From Gymnopilus junonius (lineage: Eukaryota; Basidiomycota; Agaricomycetes; Agaricales; Galerinaceae): a stretch of DNA of 64,000 nt. The notes under the pieces were generated by a model. It was not told the origin of the DNA. It saw only the letters and a list, made by a program, of their open reading frames with translations, and did no database searches. Location: assembly GCA_015501075.1 (NCBI GenBank), contig JADNYJ010000076.1:1-64000 (forward strand), given 5' to 3'. Position 1 is the first letter of the stretch. Every line of letters begins with the position of its first letter. A program made the position numbers and the translations under genes. This document shows positions 48,973-61,112 of this stretch, piece after piece.

Positions 48973-49809
48973 TCAAAATCCCCACACACCTATCTCGACC
49001 TCTTTATCGTTTGTTAGTGCTATCCAGTCTTTGTCGCTGGTATTTGGGTCCACCTTCTTCCAAGGATTTGAAGACCCCATTGGGTCTGTTTTTATATAAA
49101 GATATATCTCCGACACCTGTTTGTCTTCGTAGAAAAACGACTTGGAAGCAAGTCTTGCTGCCTATTTATTGTGCGAAGGTCAGACGCCATAATTCGGCAA
49201 TCGTTATAATTGGTGACCCCGGTCAAGCTTACATCGTAACTTCCTGGCCACGGAAATGTGACAACATCCTCGACCCTCACACCTCCAGACCGGGCATGCA
49301 GCAGTTGAGAGAACTTGACCGTTTTATCCTGTTCGTTACTTTCCGAGGTCGAACGAAATGAAAGCTGTAGAATATCCCGGTTTTGCACGATCTCATTCCA
49401 ATATTCGGGTGGGAACTCCACACAGCGAGCAGAATGTGGCATTGAGTACAGGAAGTATGCACTGTTGAGTTGCAGCTCATCCTTATTGAAATATTTTCTA
49501 GTATCACGAATGTATTTTCCAAATTGGTGCAAGGCAATTTTCATGGCCAGCCACCTGTTGGGACAAATTAATGACCCACGAAGTAATTTTCAGCATCCTC
49601 GAGCTTGTATGGTTGTAATATGGATGAGGAATGCTTACTTCATATGAGTTTGGCATGGGTACGGCGACATTATGTTGGGCATAAGAAATCATGACTCTTC
49701 CGGGTCGAAGACGCGCATCATCATACATGCTCGACAATTTGGTATGATCTTCCTCGACAGCCTGGTGCTCCGGGTCTCTACAGTAGCTATTTAGCGGATG
49801 GGTGGTGAT
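48973..49809 (-). pseudogene. Tandem ubiquitin-like domain family, copy 3 (start lost, frameshifted)
   Basis: Minus-strand exons about 49809-49639, 49554-49233 and 49161-48973. Blocks: AVPMPNSYE; MKIALHQFGKYI; FPPEYWNEIVQNRD; TFPWPGSYD; SFFYEDKQVSEIYLYIK; the end EVEIGVWGF. Two defects: the expected start codon reads ATC (complement of 49807-49809), with no upstream in-frame ATG before a stop; and exon 2 has one base too many just after its acceptor, so the frame does not carry over from exon 1. The upstream 150 bp resemble those of copy 7. Confidence 0.65.
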
Positions 49810-50032
49810 CGTTCTATGGAAAGCGATGTGCCTTCGACAACATGGATGGGTAATCGTCCCTTCCAAAATCAGATCGTATCAGATTCCTATGCCCACGCCA
49901 CAGTCACTGGCCACCTGCGAGCTTTGGGAAATATTTTCATCTATCCCTATTTATGCACACTACTTTCGTAAAATATTCAGCACTGTTGGTTGGACTGCGA
50001 CCGCAGCCTCGGACATCCATCCATAATTTATT

Positions 50033-50760
50033 TCATGTGACATGTCGTGCCTCACCTTTCTGCATTGATACTATTGATTCATACCCCCACACCCCAGTCT
50101 CGGCATCACTTTCCATGACCTTCATCCACTCCTCTTTGTCGATATCTGAGCTCACGGCTTTCTATAGATTGTCAGCCTCCGTTTTCACAAATATACATAT
50201 TTCAGTCATTGCTTTGTATTCATAAAACAGCATGTTTGCGACGATCGTTGCGGACTGCCATTATTCGCCCATGAGAAAAATAGTATTTCAAGCGCAGAAA
50301 TCTGAAACTTACGGTGTAGCTTCCCAGTTGAGAAAACATGACCGCGCGACCTTGGAGGGCTGCCTTGAATAAGATAAGGGTTTTGGAGAAGTTGAATGTA
50401 TTTTGCTTTGGGTGGACTGTCCGGTGGCGGTCCAATAAGAAGCTCAAGGCAGTCTCCGTTTTGCACTATGTCGTCCCAGAATTCAGGACACAGGCGTGAC
50501 CATTTGCTCCAGTGCGCGCTTGTTCTGTGCATGAAATATAGGTCCCGAAGGGTCTTTCCTGACCCTACGGGGATGTGTTCTTCGAGGAGTTGGAAGGCGA
50601 CTAGAAGCGCTTCCTGGGGCATCAAAAGACATGACTAATGAGCTTGCTTGATAGTTTTGAGAGTTCAAAAACTAGATGGATACTCACTTCATAGTTAAGC
50701 TGTTTGGGCACGAGGACATCATTGATGTAAATTCTAACACGAAGTCGAAGTGTCGCACTT
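50033..50760 (-). pseudogene. Tandem ubiquitin-like domain family, copy 4 (5' truncated)
   Basis: Only the end of exon 1 remains (RIYINDVLVPKQLNYE, up to about 50695). Exon 2 (about 50620-50310) has EALLVAFQLLEEHIPVGSG, CPEFWDDIVQNGDCLELL and KAKYIQLLQNP. A shortened exon 3 (about 50165-50033) has DKEEWMKVMESDAETGVWG. The stop that should follow VWGY is changed, so the frame runs on for about 13 more codons to 50033. The start and most of exon 1 are missing. It shares an upstream block of about 190 bp with copy 6, which suggests these two are sisters. Confidence 0.6.
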
Positions 50761-51080
50761 TATACGAATGAGCCAGGGTTCAGGTGTTGAAAGAGCACTT
50801 GGAACTTGATTAATGATTACTTGTAACGAAGGGTGGTGAGAGTCGACTTGAGAGGACGAAATCGATGATCAGTAGATAACGCTCTTATGAAATATAGACC
50901 ATGACATGATGATAACTCGACTCCTGATAGGCCAATATTAATGGTTACCTTGTGATGTATGTCGACGAACTAAGTTTGCGAGTTATTTTTTTGCTGGTCC
51001 TTTGCCTATACAGTGGTAATTGCTGATACTCATTTGGAACGCATTGCGAAATATCGCTGTACTAAATCCTTATTGCCTAA

Positions 51081-51880
51081 TTAACGTCCCCACACACCTA
51101 TTTCAACTTCTCCGGAGCTTCTTTCCATCATAGCATTCCAGTCTTTGTCGCGCATGTTTGGATTCACTTCTTCCCACTGTTCAAAAGACTCCTTTTTCAT
51201 AAACAAGGATATGTTCGACATCTGCCGGTCTTCATAAAAAAGGGATTGAACTACAAGCCTCGATACCTATAGATGGATATTAGCGCCAATTATTGGAATC
51301 TGTGGTTCTTGATGTCGACAATAAGAGAATTCCACGTACGTCATAGCTTTTGGGTCGAGGAAAAATGATAACACTACCTCTCCGAACACCGTTAGAGGGG
51401 TCTTGAAGAAGCTCAACGTATTTGACCGTTTTTTTCCGACGACTGATTTCTGAAACCGGTCTAAAGACAAGCATTAACATATCTCCATCTCGCACGATGT
51501 TCCAATATTCGGGCGGCAACTCAGCCCACGGCGGCTCGGAAATTTCATATGCAGGTTTCGACGGCCTGTACCGGAAATATGCGTTACGGAGCTCTTGGCC
51601 TGGCAGAACACTGTCGATGTATTCGCTTAGTTGGTGCAAGGCAATTTTTATGGCTGCCTAAGTATGAGAAGATTTCAATACGGAAGTAGTGTACGAAATG
51701 AAGATTGCTCACTTGGTACGAGCGTGGAAGGGGCACGACGACTTGTTGACGCAGACTGTAATTCACGCTGATGATAATTGTCCCAGGTAGGAGCGACATT
51801 TCTTTATATATGCCCGATAAGGTGCTATAGTCTTTTTGTACACCTGGACGCTCTGGGTCTTTCCCGGGCTGGTCAGTCAT
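51081..51880 (-). CDS. Tandem ubiquitin-like domain family, copy 5 (intact)
   Basis: Minus-strand exons 51880-51713, 51657-51340 and 51266-51081; both introns GT-AG; 223 residues with no break. It starts MTDQPGKDPERPG. Two related units follow. Unit 1 spans about residues 35-125: VVVPLPRSYQ, AAIKIALHQLSEYI, AYFRYR, WAELPPEYWNIVRDGDMLML. Unit 2 spans about 150-223: VIIFPRPKSYD, LFYEDRQMSNISLFM, WEEVNPNMRDKDWNAM, then the end GEVEIGVWGR. A short strand ending in P-x-P-x-SY, a helix, an aromatic strand and W....W..(I/V)..GD.L fit ubiquitin-like domains of the fungal ULD type, here doubled. That fold call is an inference. No signal peptide or membrane segment. Function unknown. Confidence 0.75.
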
Positions 51881-52189
51881 GGTAAACAGGTGTGTAGTCG
51901 ATGGTTTCAAAACTCAAGAGATGGATCCGACCAGGCAGATATGGAAGGTGTATCGGATGGTGGTGATGGTTCGTTCTGAATGAGTACTTTGCCTGAGAAG
52001 ATATTGATGGCCCCAGGTAAGGCACATTACGAAATGTGATGATTCCTACAATAGTCAACGGTCAATATTTTGATCCTTGCAGGATATTTTTATTTGGCGA
52101 ATAGTGTGCACCAATGACGCTGAGCAGCAAGAGTCGTCTTCACAATCAGTTGGAAGTATATGTAGACTGCACAAGACAATGGCCTGAAC
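51881..52189. other. Spacer between family copies 5 and 6
   Basis: Promoter side of copy 5; no further feature recognised. Confidence 0.4.
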
Positions 52190-52548
52190 AGCAAATCCCT
52201 ATGGAAAAGGGTAAAAAATTTAAACTTGAATACGAGCTATTTGTAAAAATCGAAACCATGCTTTTACACCCTCCTCGCACGCTTCACCCCCAAACCCGAA
52301 ATGGAAACAGAAGCAGAAGCAGACATAGAAGAAGTACCTGCCACTGATGTCTATCAATGCAAGGGAGCCAATGAAACAGAGGACGAGGAGGAAACAGACA
52401 ATCGACGGAGCTGGCCCTGGAATTGCTGGTGCTGCAGGTGAGCTTGCTGAAACTGGGACTGGGCTTGGTGGAGATACGCAAACGACCCGTCCTCCCTGCC
52501 CAGGTCAACGTCCACTTCGCTCCTCCTTCTCTTCCCATTATTAGATCT
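52190..52548 (-). repeat. Inverted duplicate of the 3' end of the large downstream gene
   Basis: On the minus strand this segment follows the plus-strand sequence 60830-61185 closely, from GGAAGAGAAGGAG through GACCTGGGCAGGGAGGACGGG, the CAGTGGCAGGTACTTCTTCTA stretch and GTGAAGCGTGCGAGGAGGGTGTAA into the 3' flank (AATAGCTCGTATTCAAG). The match covers coding end, stop and 3' flank. It sits inside exon 2 of family copy 6. Substitutions and small deletions show it is not very recent. Confidence 0.85.
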
Positions 52549-52968
52549 CCATTCTGAACTACCTCATCCCAAAATTCAGGCAATAAAGGAGACCAGTCCA
52601 AGGAGTGCGAGGATGTGCTCATTCTGTGCGCATAGTGTGGGCCCTGGAGGGTGGTACCTGAACTTACATAAATGTGCCGTCCTAGGACATGAAAGAGGAC
52701 TAGAAACGCCGCCTGCAGTAAGTAAATGTGAAGATGTGAATGAGTTTATGCTTGAGTTGTGTGGATTTGAAAGCAGAAGAGTGCTCACTTCATACGACGA
52801 TGGCTTCGGAACAGTTATACAATGGATTCCGTCAGTGCAGTCTGCTATGATGAGAATCCTGATATGCAGTCGAAGTGTCGCAGCATCGTATAGGCTCCGG
52901 ACAGAGCTCAAGTCTACTATATCTTGTACTGACTGAGGCTCTGGGTTTTTCTCGGGTTGATGGTACAT
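52549..52968 (-). pseudogene. Tandem ubiquitin-like domain family, copy 6 (chimeric, 3' replaced)
   Basis: Exon 1 is complete (52968-52789, MYHQPEKNPEPQSVQ to TVPKPSSYE). Exon 2 begins after TTACTGCAG at about 52713 and reads AAFLVLFHVLGRHIY, then WSPLLPEFWDEVVQNGDLI, then ends: from about 52548 the sequence is the inverted 3' end of the large downstream gene instead of the rest of exon 2 and exon 3. In the family frame translation would run on into foreign sequence and stop at about 52284. The second domain is therefore missing. Confidence 0.7.
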
Positions 52969-54087
52969 TTATACAAGTTAGCTGGGGTTCAGGCCTTGAA
53001 AGAGCTCTCGGAAGTTAGTTATTGTAATGAAGGGTGGTGAGAATTGACTTGAGAGGATGAGATCAATGGAACGCCCTTACGAATTATGATAATCCTATGA
53101 TGCATATGATTCGATTCCTGATGTCCACCCCTGTGATGTACATGTATGTCGATAGACTGGTAAATATAACTATGATTCTAGTGGAACTCATCATGGAATA
53201 TCGATATACACATTCCGTTCAGCCTGTCCTGCATACGCGACTAAGAAGGGACCACGACGAAACCCGCCTGGTGTCGTTCAAGCTAAGATAGCGAAAGGAT
53301 CAAGTTGAGTTGACACTGACAGAAATAGTCCAAAGTCCAGATCGCCCACATGTGATGCACAATACTCCATCACGTGCACCAAAAATTTCGACAACATTTT
53401 GTAGCTATACTATGTGCCTTCGACAACAGTCGGTCAAACGAGGTGAAGGAGTGAAAGGTCTCGACTTGGGCATACACTTTGTCTTGAATTTATCCGTGAA
53501 AAAGGAAGGAAGGAGGCAAGAATTAAAGATCCGCGTTGACAGAGCGTCGGACCCAGTAAGCCGAGTTCGAACTCCGAACGGGCTTGTGAGGCGATCAGTT
53601 TCGAGCCAAACAGAACTCACCCAACGCGACGAAGGGTAGCTCTTTCTTTTGGTTTTCGGGTCAGATAACCCGTTTTCTCTAGGGCTGTCGCTGTTGCTGT
53701 CGGGGTTGCGTGTGCGCTGTGTAGGGTTCTCGGTTCGCCATTCAGATTCAAAGCAAGGTTTGTGGGTTTGTTTTCGGGTTGATCTAGCTGAAAAAACCAT
53801 GTATTGTCTTCCGTCTGGTCTTTGGCTTCATTAGGTTCCGTTACCTTGTAACTCGCATTTGTACACTCTGCCCACACACACACACACGGACTTTGGTTAC
53901 GCCACTCTTACTTTGTTCGAAGCTACTCGACGCCTTCGGTACCCTGACATCCTGCCCGACGACTGTCAGTAGTGGGAGACGAGAAGAAGGAAACGAACGC
54001 AGGGACATTTTCTCTGGATCTGATCACCCTTGCGGGACCCCCGCGAGTCGCTTTTGGTACCATCGGTGGCATTGCGTGTAGTGCGAA
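52969..54087. other. Intergenic region with a duplicated upstream block
   Basis: The first 190 bp (to about 53165) resemble 50770-50965 upstream of copy 4, for example GAAGGGTGGTGAGA(A/G)T(T/C)GACTTGAGAGGA and the TGTATGTCGA(T/C) stretch. A short CA run lies at 53876-53888. No gene found. The rest is the 5' flank of the large gene. Confidence 0.5.
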
Positions 54088-57000
54088 ATGGGGGATAGAT
54101 ATCGCTACCCGCTCAACATATTCGACTTGTACCAGGCTTATCGCCTCACGCCTCCAGGTCAACCCGGTGGAAATGCTGTCAATTCGAATTCTGCTGCTGG
54201 AAGTGCGCCTTCCAATCCCAACGCGAACCCTAACGCTCATGTTAATGTTAATGCCACTCCCAATTCCAATTCCAACGCGAATATAACCACCAACACACAT
54301 ACCCACAACCACACACCCGTTAATGTTAATCCCAACGCACATCTTCACGCCAACGCACACGTCAATCCAACCGCACACATCAATCCAACCGCACACATCA
54401 ATCCAAACGCACACGGCCAACCCAACACACACGGCCAACCTAATCCTGCACCCAATCCCAATCCAAGCGCAAATTTCCACGTGCCTCCGCTCCCGCCCCC
54501 ATTTTCCCTTGCCCAAGCACACGCCCACGCGCAAGCGCAAGTCCTGCAACTCGCGCAGTACCTCGGCGGCCACTATGGTATCCCATACCACCCCGGTATG
54601 CCACAGGTGCTGGTGCCCCAGAACCAGAATCCGCAGCTTCAGGACCCTCAGAACAATGGAAATCCTGTACCGCCAGGTCAGGCTTACATTAACGCGGGCT
54701 TGACCGTCAATCCGGGTTTGAGCACGAATTTGAATCGGTACAGTTCCCTCCCGACGCCTCCGCCAACGACGACGCCGGGGGCGGGGCGGGGAGGACAACG
54801 GGTGCAGCTGCCAGTACGAGCAACGCATCGAGGTCGAGTGTCACCTCGAGAAGCGTCAATGCGATTGTGCATGCGAATATTGGCGTTAATCCCAGGATCT
54901 GACGTTATCCGGTCCGGGAGTTCGTCCGTACTCTCAACCTCAACCTCAACCTCAGATTCCACCTCGGTCTCAATCCCAGGTTCCGGCTTCTGCGTCCAAA
55001 TCGACTATTTCTGCGTCCCAGTTGACTGCGTCCAAATCGACTGCATCTAACTCTGCGTCTGCAGTGGCAGCGGGATCGGTACCGGTACCATCGGCTTCAT
55101 CGGCTGTGGCATTCACATCGATATCGGCTCCATCTACAGCGGGGAAGAACGTGTTCGTACCCCAACTTCAACTTGGGCCTCAACCTCAGCCTCAGCCTCC
55201 CAAGGTCTCCCCGCCGCCTCTTCCTCCCGTTCTATCCGTCTCCTCCGCTCGTCCTGCTCCTGCTCCTGCTGCTTCTGCTTCTGCACATCAGCCCACCATA
55301 CAATCTACTACACAACGTGCACCTCAATTTGCTCCTGTACCTCAACCCGCTACCCAACCCGTATCCGCGCCCGCACCTCCAGCTCACCCCGCACCCGCAC
55401 TTGCACCTCCAACCCCTCAGCCTACACCAATACCAGCACCAGCACCAGTGCCTGCATTATCCCAGATGCAGATGCAGACGCAGATACAGGCACAAATACA
55501 GGCACAGATGGATGTAAACCCGCCTGAGAGAAATACGCCCTCCCCACCGGCCTTTTCGCCTGTTTTGTTTCCTGATTCGTTGCCTCCTTCTGATCCGATT
55601 CCCATTCCGATTCCTGAACCGGAAGCGGGAGCGGGATTGGGACTGGGACTGGGACGTGGGTCGGCTGAAGGTGGGGCGAGGGCAGCTGGAAGTGGGTCGG
55701 GAGGAACGGGGCTAGGGCTAGGGCTCACGCTTGGACTTGGACTTGGACTTGGATTGGGAACGCTGGATAAAGGAGAAGAAGAGGAAGAGGAGGAGGAGGA
55801 GGAGGAAGGAGAGGTACGCGGACGAAAAGGGAAAGGGAAAGGAAAAGGAGAGCAAGAGCAAGAACAAGAGCAGGATATGGAGCTCGGATCGGATTCTTCG
55901 TCCGCTGGGGAGATGACGGTGACGCCGATCACCCAGCCATCGCATGATCGGCATGGCGGTCATAGTTATGACCGTGAGCTTGATCTTCGTCAAAGTCCAA
56001 ACCAAAGTCAAGGTCAAAGTCAGCGTCAGCGTCAGAGTCAAAGTCAAAGTCAAAGTCACGACCACGGCCACGACAATGATAATGATGATAGCAATGCAGC
56101 CTCATTCGGGATGGATCTGGGGCGGTATACGCCCGAGACGGGGATGGGGATGGATATGGATAGGTACACGCCTGTGGATGAGCTTGAGCTTGGACATGGG
56201 GGTCGACATGAGCTTGAACATGGACACGAGCTGGCACATGGGCACGAGCTCGGGCATGGACAAGAACAAGGACAGGGACAAGGACACGACCGCGACCATG
56301 CTCTCTCCCCGTCGGATGCAGATGCGGTGGATCAAATGGATCAACAGCATCTTAATGGACATGAGCGTGAACATGATGACCGTGATACCATGCAAGAAAC
56401 CCGAAACGACCGTCGAAGCCAAATCCAGGACTATCAGAATAATGAAATTCGCTGCGAAGATCAGGAATATGAACGCGAACGTCAACTGCAACTTAACCCG
56501 CCTCTCCAAGTACAACCGCAGCTCCAAGTACAACCACAGCTCCAAGTACAACCACAACTCCAAGTACAACCACCACTCCAACATCAGCCCCAACTCCAAG
56601 CACACCCTCAACTACATCTCCAGACGACCATCAACCCGCGTCTGCTCCAGTCGCACTCTCCCTCGCCTTCGTCCTCTCATCCCAACCCCCATGGCCGCCC
56701 AGGTTCATACAATAACGAGGACGAAGACCCCCTCACCCCTATATCCACCATCAACGCGGGCTCCTCAGACGAAGACCGCCCCTCCTTCTCCGCGTCCCAT
56801 TCCAACATTCCCCCTAACTCTGCCTTCAACAGCAACAGCAACAGCAACAACCCCAGCGCCAATCCCAATCTCAATCTCAATCCCAATCCCAACCCCACCT
56901 CCGTGCCCTACAAACCTGCCCTAATCACCTACGACACCAAGAACGTCAGCCCTTCGCTGACAAGTATATCCAGCGACGACGAGCGGCTGCAGTTCTGCGA

Positions 57001-60000
57001 CTCGTATAGGCCCAATACTCAGCGCACGGCGTGGGTGAGGTCGCTGGATCCTCGGCCGCGACAGAGGAAGGCTAGACGGGAGGATTTGAGGAGGGTAGAG
57101 AGGGAGAGGGGGTTGGTGGATAAGAAGGCGGTGTTGAGGGAGAAGGAGAAAGAGATGGAGATGGAGATGGAGAAGAGGAAGGGGAAGGGGAGGGCTATGC
57201 CTCAGCATAAACCCTCGCCCAGGGGGAAAGAGAGAGGGAGAGAGGGAGGTGATGGCGCTGGTAAGGGCGGTGGTCCCAGCAAGCCGTCGGGTTCTGCCTC
57301 TGCGTCGGCATCGGCGCCTGTGGATAGTCCGAGTACGGATACCGACACGGGTCTGACGCGTCAAGAGGAGCTGGCGTTCGTGAAGCAGCTGGAAGGGATC
57401 AAGAAGACGCTGCCGAATGCCCAAGAGTTTTTGGCGAAGCATCCTGTATGTCACCCTTTCTTTTCTTTCTTTCTTTCTTTCTTTTTTCGTTGTTATATAT
57501 ATACATATGTGTGTGCTATATATGTGTATATACGTGCATGCATGGCGAGCAAGCACGCGTGGTTCTTTGCATTCAACGCATCTTGCTCTCCATTCGGCTT
57601 CATTTTCATATTCGTATTACTATTCGCATCTTCCTTCCCATGTCGTCGTCCATTCATGACTTCCGCACCCCCCGCTCTCGTTCATCAACTAACCACGCCC
57701 CCTTTTTTTCCCCCTTCCCCTTCCAGAACTGCGAAATCTGCACCCGCCGCGCGCAAAAATGTCTCTCAACCCGCGACCTATCCTGCAGCGGCTGCCGCAC
57801 CCGGCGCTCCGCCTGCCCCCGCCAAAAACTCTACTACCTCGAACAACTCCTCCCCCTCTCACCTTCCTCACCCGCCTCTGGGCTGCGCGCGACCATCGCC
57901 CTCTCCTCTCCTTCCAAATCCGCTTCGGGTTCCGGTTCCGGTTCGACCTCGATTCAGAATCACAATTACAACACCTACCTAGCCCGACTAGGCAGGGAAG
58001 GCACGGAGAAGGCGCTCCGGATCCTTGGGGTGAAGAAACGGTCGCGGAAGGGTCTGTTTGGGGTGGGTGCGACGGGCAAGTGGTTGGGTAAGCTGAAGAG
58101 AGGGGAGAAGACGGAGGAGGAGAGAAGGGAGGAGGAGAGGAGGATGAAGGGGGGTGGGAAGAAGAAGAGGAAGAGGGCGTTGTTTGATTCGACGGGGAGT
58201 AGTAGTAGTGAGAGTGAGGAGGATGAGGATGAGGATGAGGATGAAGAGGAAGAGGAAGAGGAAGACCGGATGGATGTGGATAGTGGTGCTGGTGCGGAGT
58301 CGACGGATAAACGTGCCACTGGATCTGTTTCTACCACTGGTAATGGAGGTGGTTCACGCACTGGATCTGGATCGCGCTCAGTCTCAGCCTCGGTCTCCAT
58401 CTCAACCTCCGTTGCGAATTCCAAGAACAAAGGCAAAGGCAAAGAAAAAGAAAAACCCAACAAGACGATCATCACCTCCAGCACCAAGAAAACGCCAACC
58501 ACCAAACAGCCCAGGCTTAACGGTGAGTTTGGTCTGCACGTCCCCCCCTCTCTTGCGATTCAAGGTGGACATAACGCCGCTGACGCTGACAATTTGTTTT
58601 CTCTTTTCTAGTTTCGGCGGCGATTTCAGCTGCCGTAAGGTCGACTGCGCAAGCTCGGTCCCAGTCAACCCAGTCAGCCCAATCCCAATCCCACCCTGAA
58701 CCTCAATCTCAACCTCAACTTCAGCCTCCGCCTCCGCCCCAGCCCCAACCAAAAGCGAAGAAACCGCCTCGGGAACGGGTGTATGGTATCAGAGTGCAGC
58801 CTCCGCGTGTGAGAGGTCAGGGTCCGAGTATTAGGGATTTTTCCTCTTCCTCTTCCTCGTCGTCTGAGGATGAGGACGAGTATGGGGATGAGAGACCGGG
58901 TCGAAGGGGACACCAGCAGGTTCAGACACAAGTCCAGGCTCCAGCTCAATCTTCGACTGCAGGCACCTCTGCTGCCGCTGCCAATGGTGATGGTAATGGT
59001 GATGGTGCTGCTGCTGCTGGAGGTGGAGGTGCCGCTGTTGGTGCAGCTGGTACCGCTGATGGTGCAGTTGCTCGTGCTGATGTCGCTGCCGCTGCTGATA
59101 CCGGTCGTATTGATACTGGTGCTGGTGCCAAGGCTGTTGTTGTTCCCGGCAGAAATGAAACTGCCCCAGGGCCATCTAATTTCATTCGGAGGCCTAGGTA
59201 TTCAGTTTCGCCCACTCCGTCGCCGTTGCCTGAGGAGAGTGATCAGGAGATGGAGATGGAGATGGAGATGGAGATTGAACAGGGGGAGGAGCACGAACAT
59301 GGGGAGAACCCAGGCCACGAACATGAACATGAACACCAGCAGCACGAACGGAACATGGGTCCGGAGGCGCAGAAGGCAGCCGATGCAGCACAGAGGGGTG
59401 TCGACGCTGAAGGAGAGCAACAACAACAGGAGCAAGGAGGAGAAAAGCATCAGGAAGAAGAACGCGAAGAAGATGATGATGAAACCGACCCCGTTGAACA
59501 AGAGAAAGAGCGTAACAGAGTGGTGAAGAAGCTCCTCAAGCTCGCTGGGAGGGGCAAGACCACCGAGCTGGAGCGCGAATTGAGGAAGCTGGTGGAGAAT
59601 GGGGGCGGGAGGGCCGGGGTGAAGGCGGTGTTGGATCCGGGGAAGGGCAAGAGCAAGAGCAAGTCGCCTCAGAAATCCATGTCTCCGCAAAAATCACCGC
59701 AGAAGTCGGTGGGTGTCAAGACGAAAGGGATGGAGAAGGAGAAGGATACAGCACAGCCACAAGTCAATGGTACTGGTTCACCAGCGACCACCACTATCAC
59801 TCCTACTGGTGATGACGCGGATGCAGCACCAGCGGAACGGGAACCTGAACGAGCAGCGGCATCCGCTGCTCTTGCTCAGGCTGGAGAGGCCGGGCCGAGT
59901 GACGAAATCACCATCACCAACAATACCAAGACGTGCGACTGTAAATCAGAGGAAGAGCTCGCAGCTTCCTTGCATGCTGAGATGAACGCTATGGAAGAAG

Positions 60001-61112
60001 AGAAGGAAGAATGGAAGGGCGCGTTTTTGCAGTTCCATTCGTTCGCGGCGGGGTGGAAGGAGGTGTTAATCACTGCTCTGTCTGCATCTCAAGCCCAGGC
60101 CTCTCATTCTCTTGCTTCGAGTTCGCATTCGAACATGAATGCGAATCACCATTTCCAACACCAGCACCAGCAGCTGCAACCCCTGCTCCATCAACCACAG
60201 CATTATCTCACTTTCCTCGCGCAGCTGTCGTTGTCCACCTCAGCGCTGAGATCACATGAAAGGAGGTTGAGAGAAGACCAGGGGGCGGATACGCGCGGCT
60301 TTCAGGTGCGCTGAGGAAGATGCAAGATATGGTGGATGATGAGGTCATCAGGTGTGAGGAGGATGCGGTGCAGGGTGCGGTTGAGGATGGTAGTGGTCGT
60401 GGGGCCGGGGATGGGGTCCTGAACCACATTCAGCAGGAGGAAGAGGTGGAGGTGAAGATGGCGTGGGATGAAGTTGTGAGAATTGTGGAGGAGATGGAAG
60501 GGCTGGGTGTTGGTGAAGAGCAGGGAGTAGGGATCCAGGAGCAGGAGCTTGATGAGGAGATCGCTGGTGATGATGACTACAGAGGCGATGGTGGTGGTGA
60601 TGCACAGCTTGAAGCGGATGGAGACAATGAGGAGGAGCAGGAGCAGCAGCTGGAAGTCATACAACAGTTCGAACAAGGTGAAGAAGAGGTCGAAGAGGTC
60701 GAAGAGAGAGTGGATATGCAAATGCAGATTGATCCGCAGATCATCGTTCCGACCGTGAATGGAAATGTGAATGGCTTCAGCAGCATCAGCACGCATATGC
60801 ACCATGGGAGGGTCTTATTATTAATAGCAACGGAAAGAGAAGGAGAGTGAATTAGATGTTGATCTGGGAAGGGAGGACGGGTCGTTTGCGTATCTCCAGT
60901 CACAGTCCCAGTCCCAGTCTCAGCAAGCTCACCTTCAGCATCAGCACCAGCAGTTCCAGGGTCAGCTCCATCGATCGTCTGTCTCCTCCGCTTCCTCTGT
61001 TTCATTGGGTCCTTTCCATCGACAAACGTCAGTGGCAGGTACTTCTTCTACGTCTGCTTCTGCTTCTGTTTCCGTTCCGGGTTTGGGGGTGAAGCGTGCG
61101 AGGAGGGTGTAA
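54088..61112 (+). CDS. Large low-complexity protein with a central Zn2Cys6-like cysteine cluster
   Basis: Start ATG 54088 (MGDRYRYPLNIFDLYQAYRL), stop 61110-61112, introns 57446-57726 and 58523-58611; about 2,200 residues. The N-terminal part is Asn/Pro/His-rich, then Pro/Gln/Ser-rich, then a glycine-leucine run, acidic and Lys/Arg blocks. Directly after intron 1 comes CEICTRRAQKC, seven residues, then CSGCRTRRSAC: spacing C-x2-C-x6-C-x7-C-x2-C-x6-C, that of fungal Zn2Cys6 clusters, followed by RQKLYYLEQL. Later parts are Ser/Glu/Asp-rich with a conserved-looking segment EWKGAFLQFHSFAAGWKEV, then an acidic region and a Gln/Ser-rich end. The frame changes five times without an intron, at about 54790, 54890, 60285, 60740 and 60849. 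Every change equals one missing base and adding a G restores coherent sequence. Possibly a nuclear regulator (inference from the zinc cluster and composition only). Confidence 0.6.
56505..56585 (+). repeat. 18-bp tandem repeat in the large gene
   Basis: About four and a half copies of CTCCAAGTACAACC(A/G)CAG and close variants, encoding repeated LQVQPQ. Further short arrays in the same gene: CACATCAATCCAACCG (54360-54410), AACCTC (54938-54955), CTTGGA (55731-55760) and CAAAGT (55990-56060). Confidence 0.8.

Noticed and set aside
54100..61100. Long open frames on the minus strand and in other frames of the large gene, some over 150 codons
   Set aside because: They are by-products of short-period repeats such as CAACCT and GAGGAT, which leave several frames open. 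Their products are monotonous mirror images (leucine or serine runs) and they lack splice logic.
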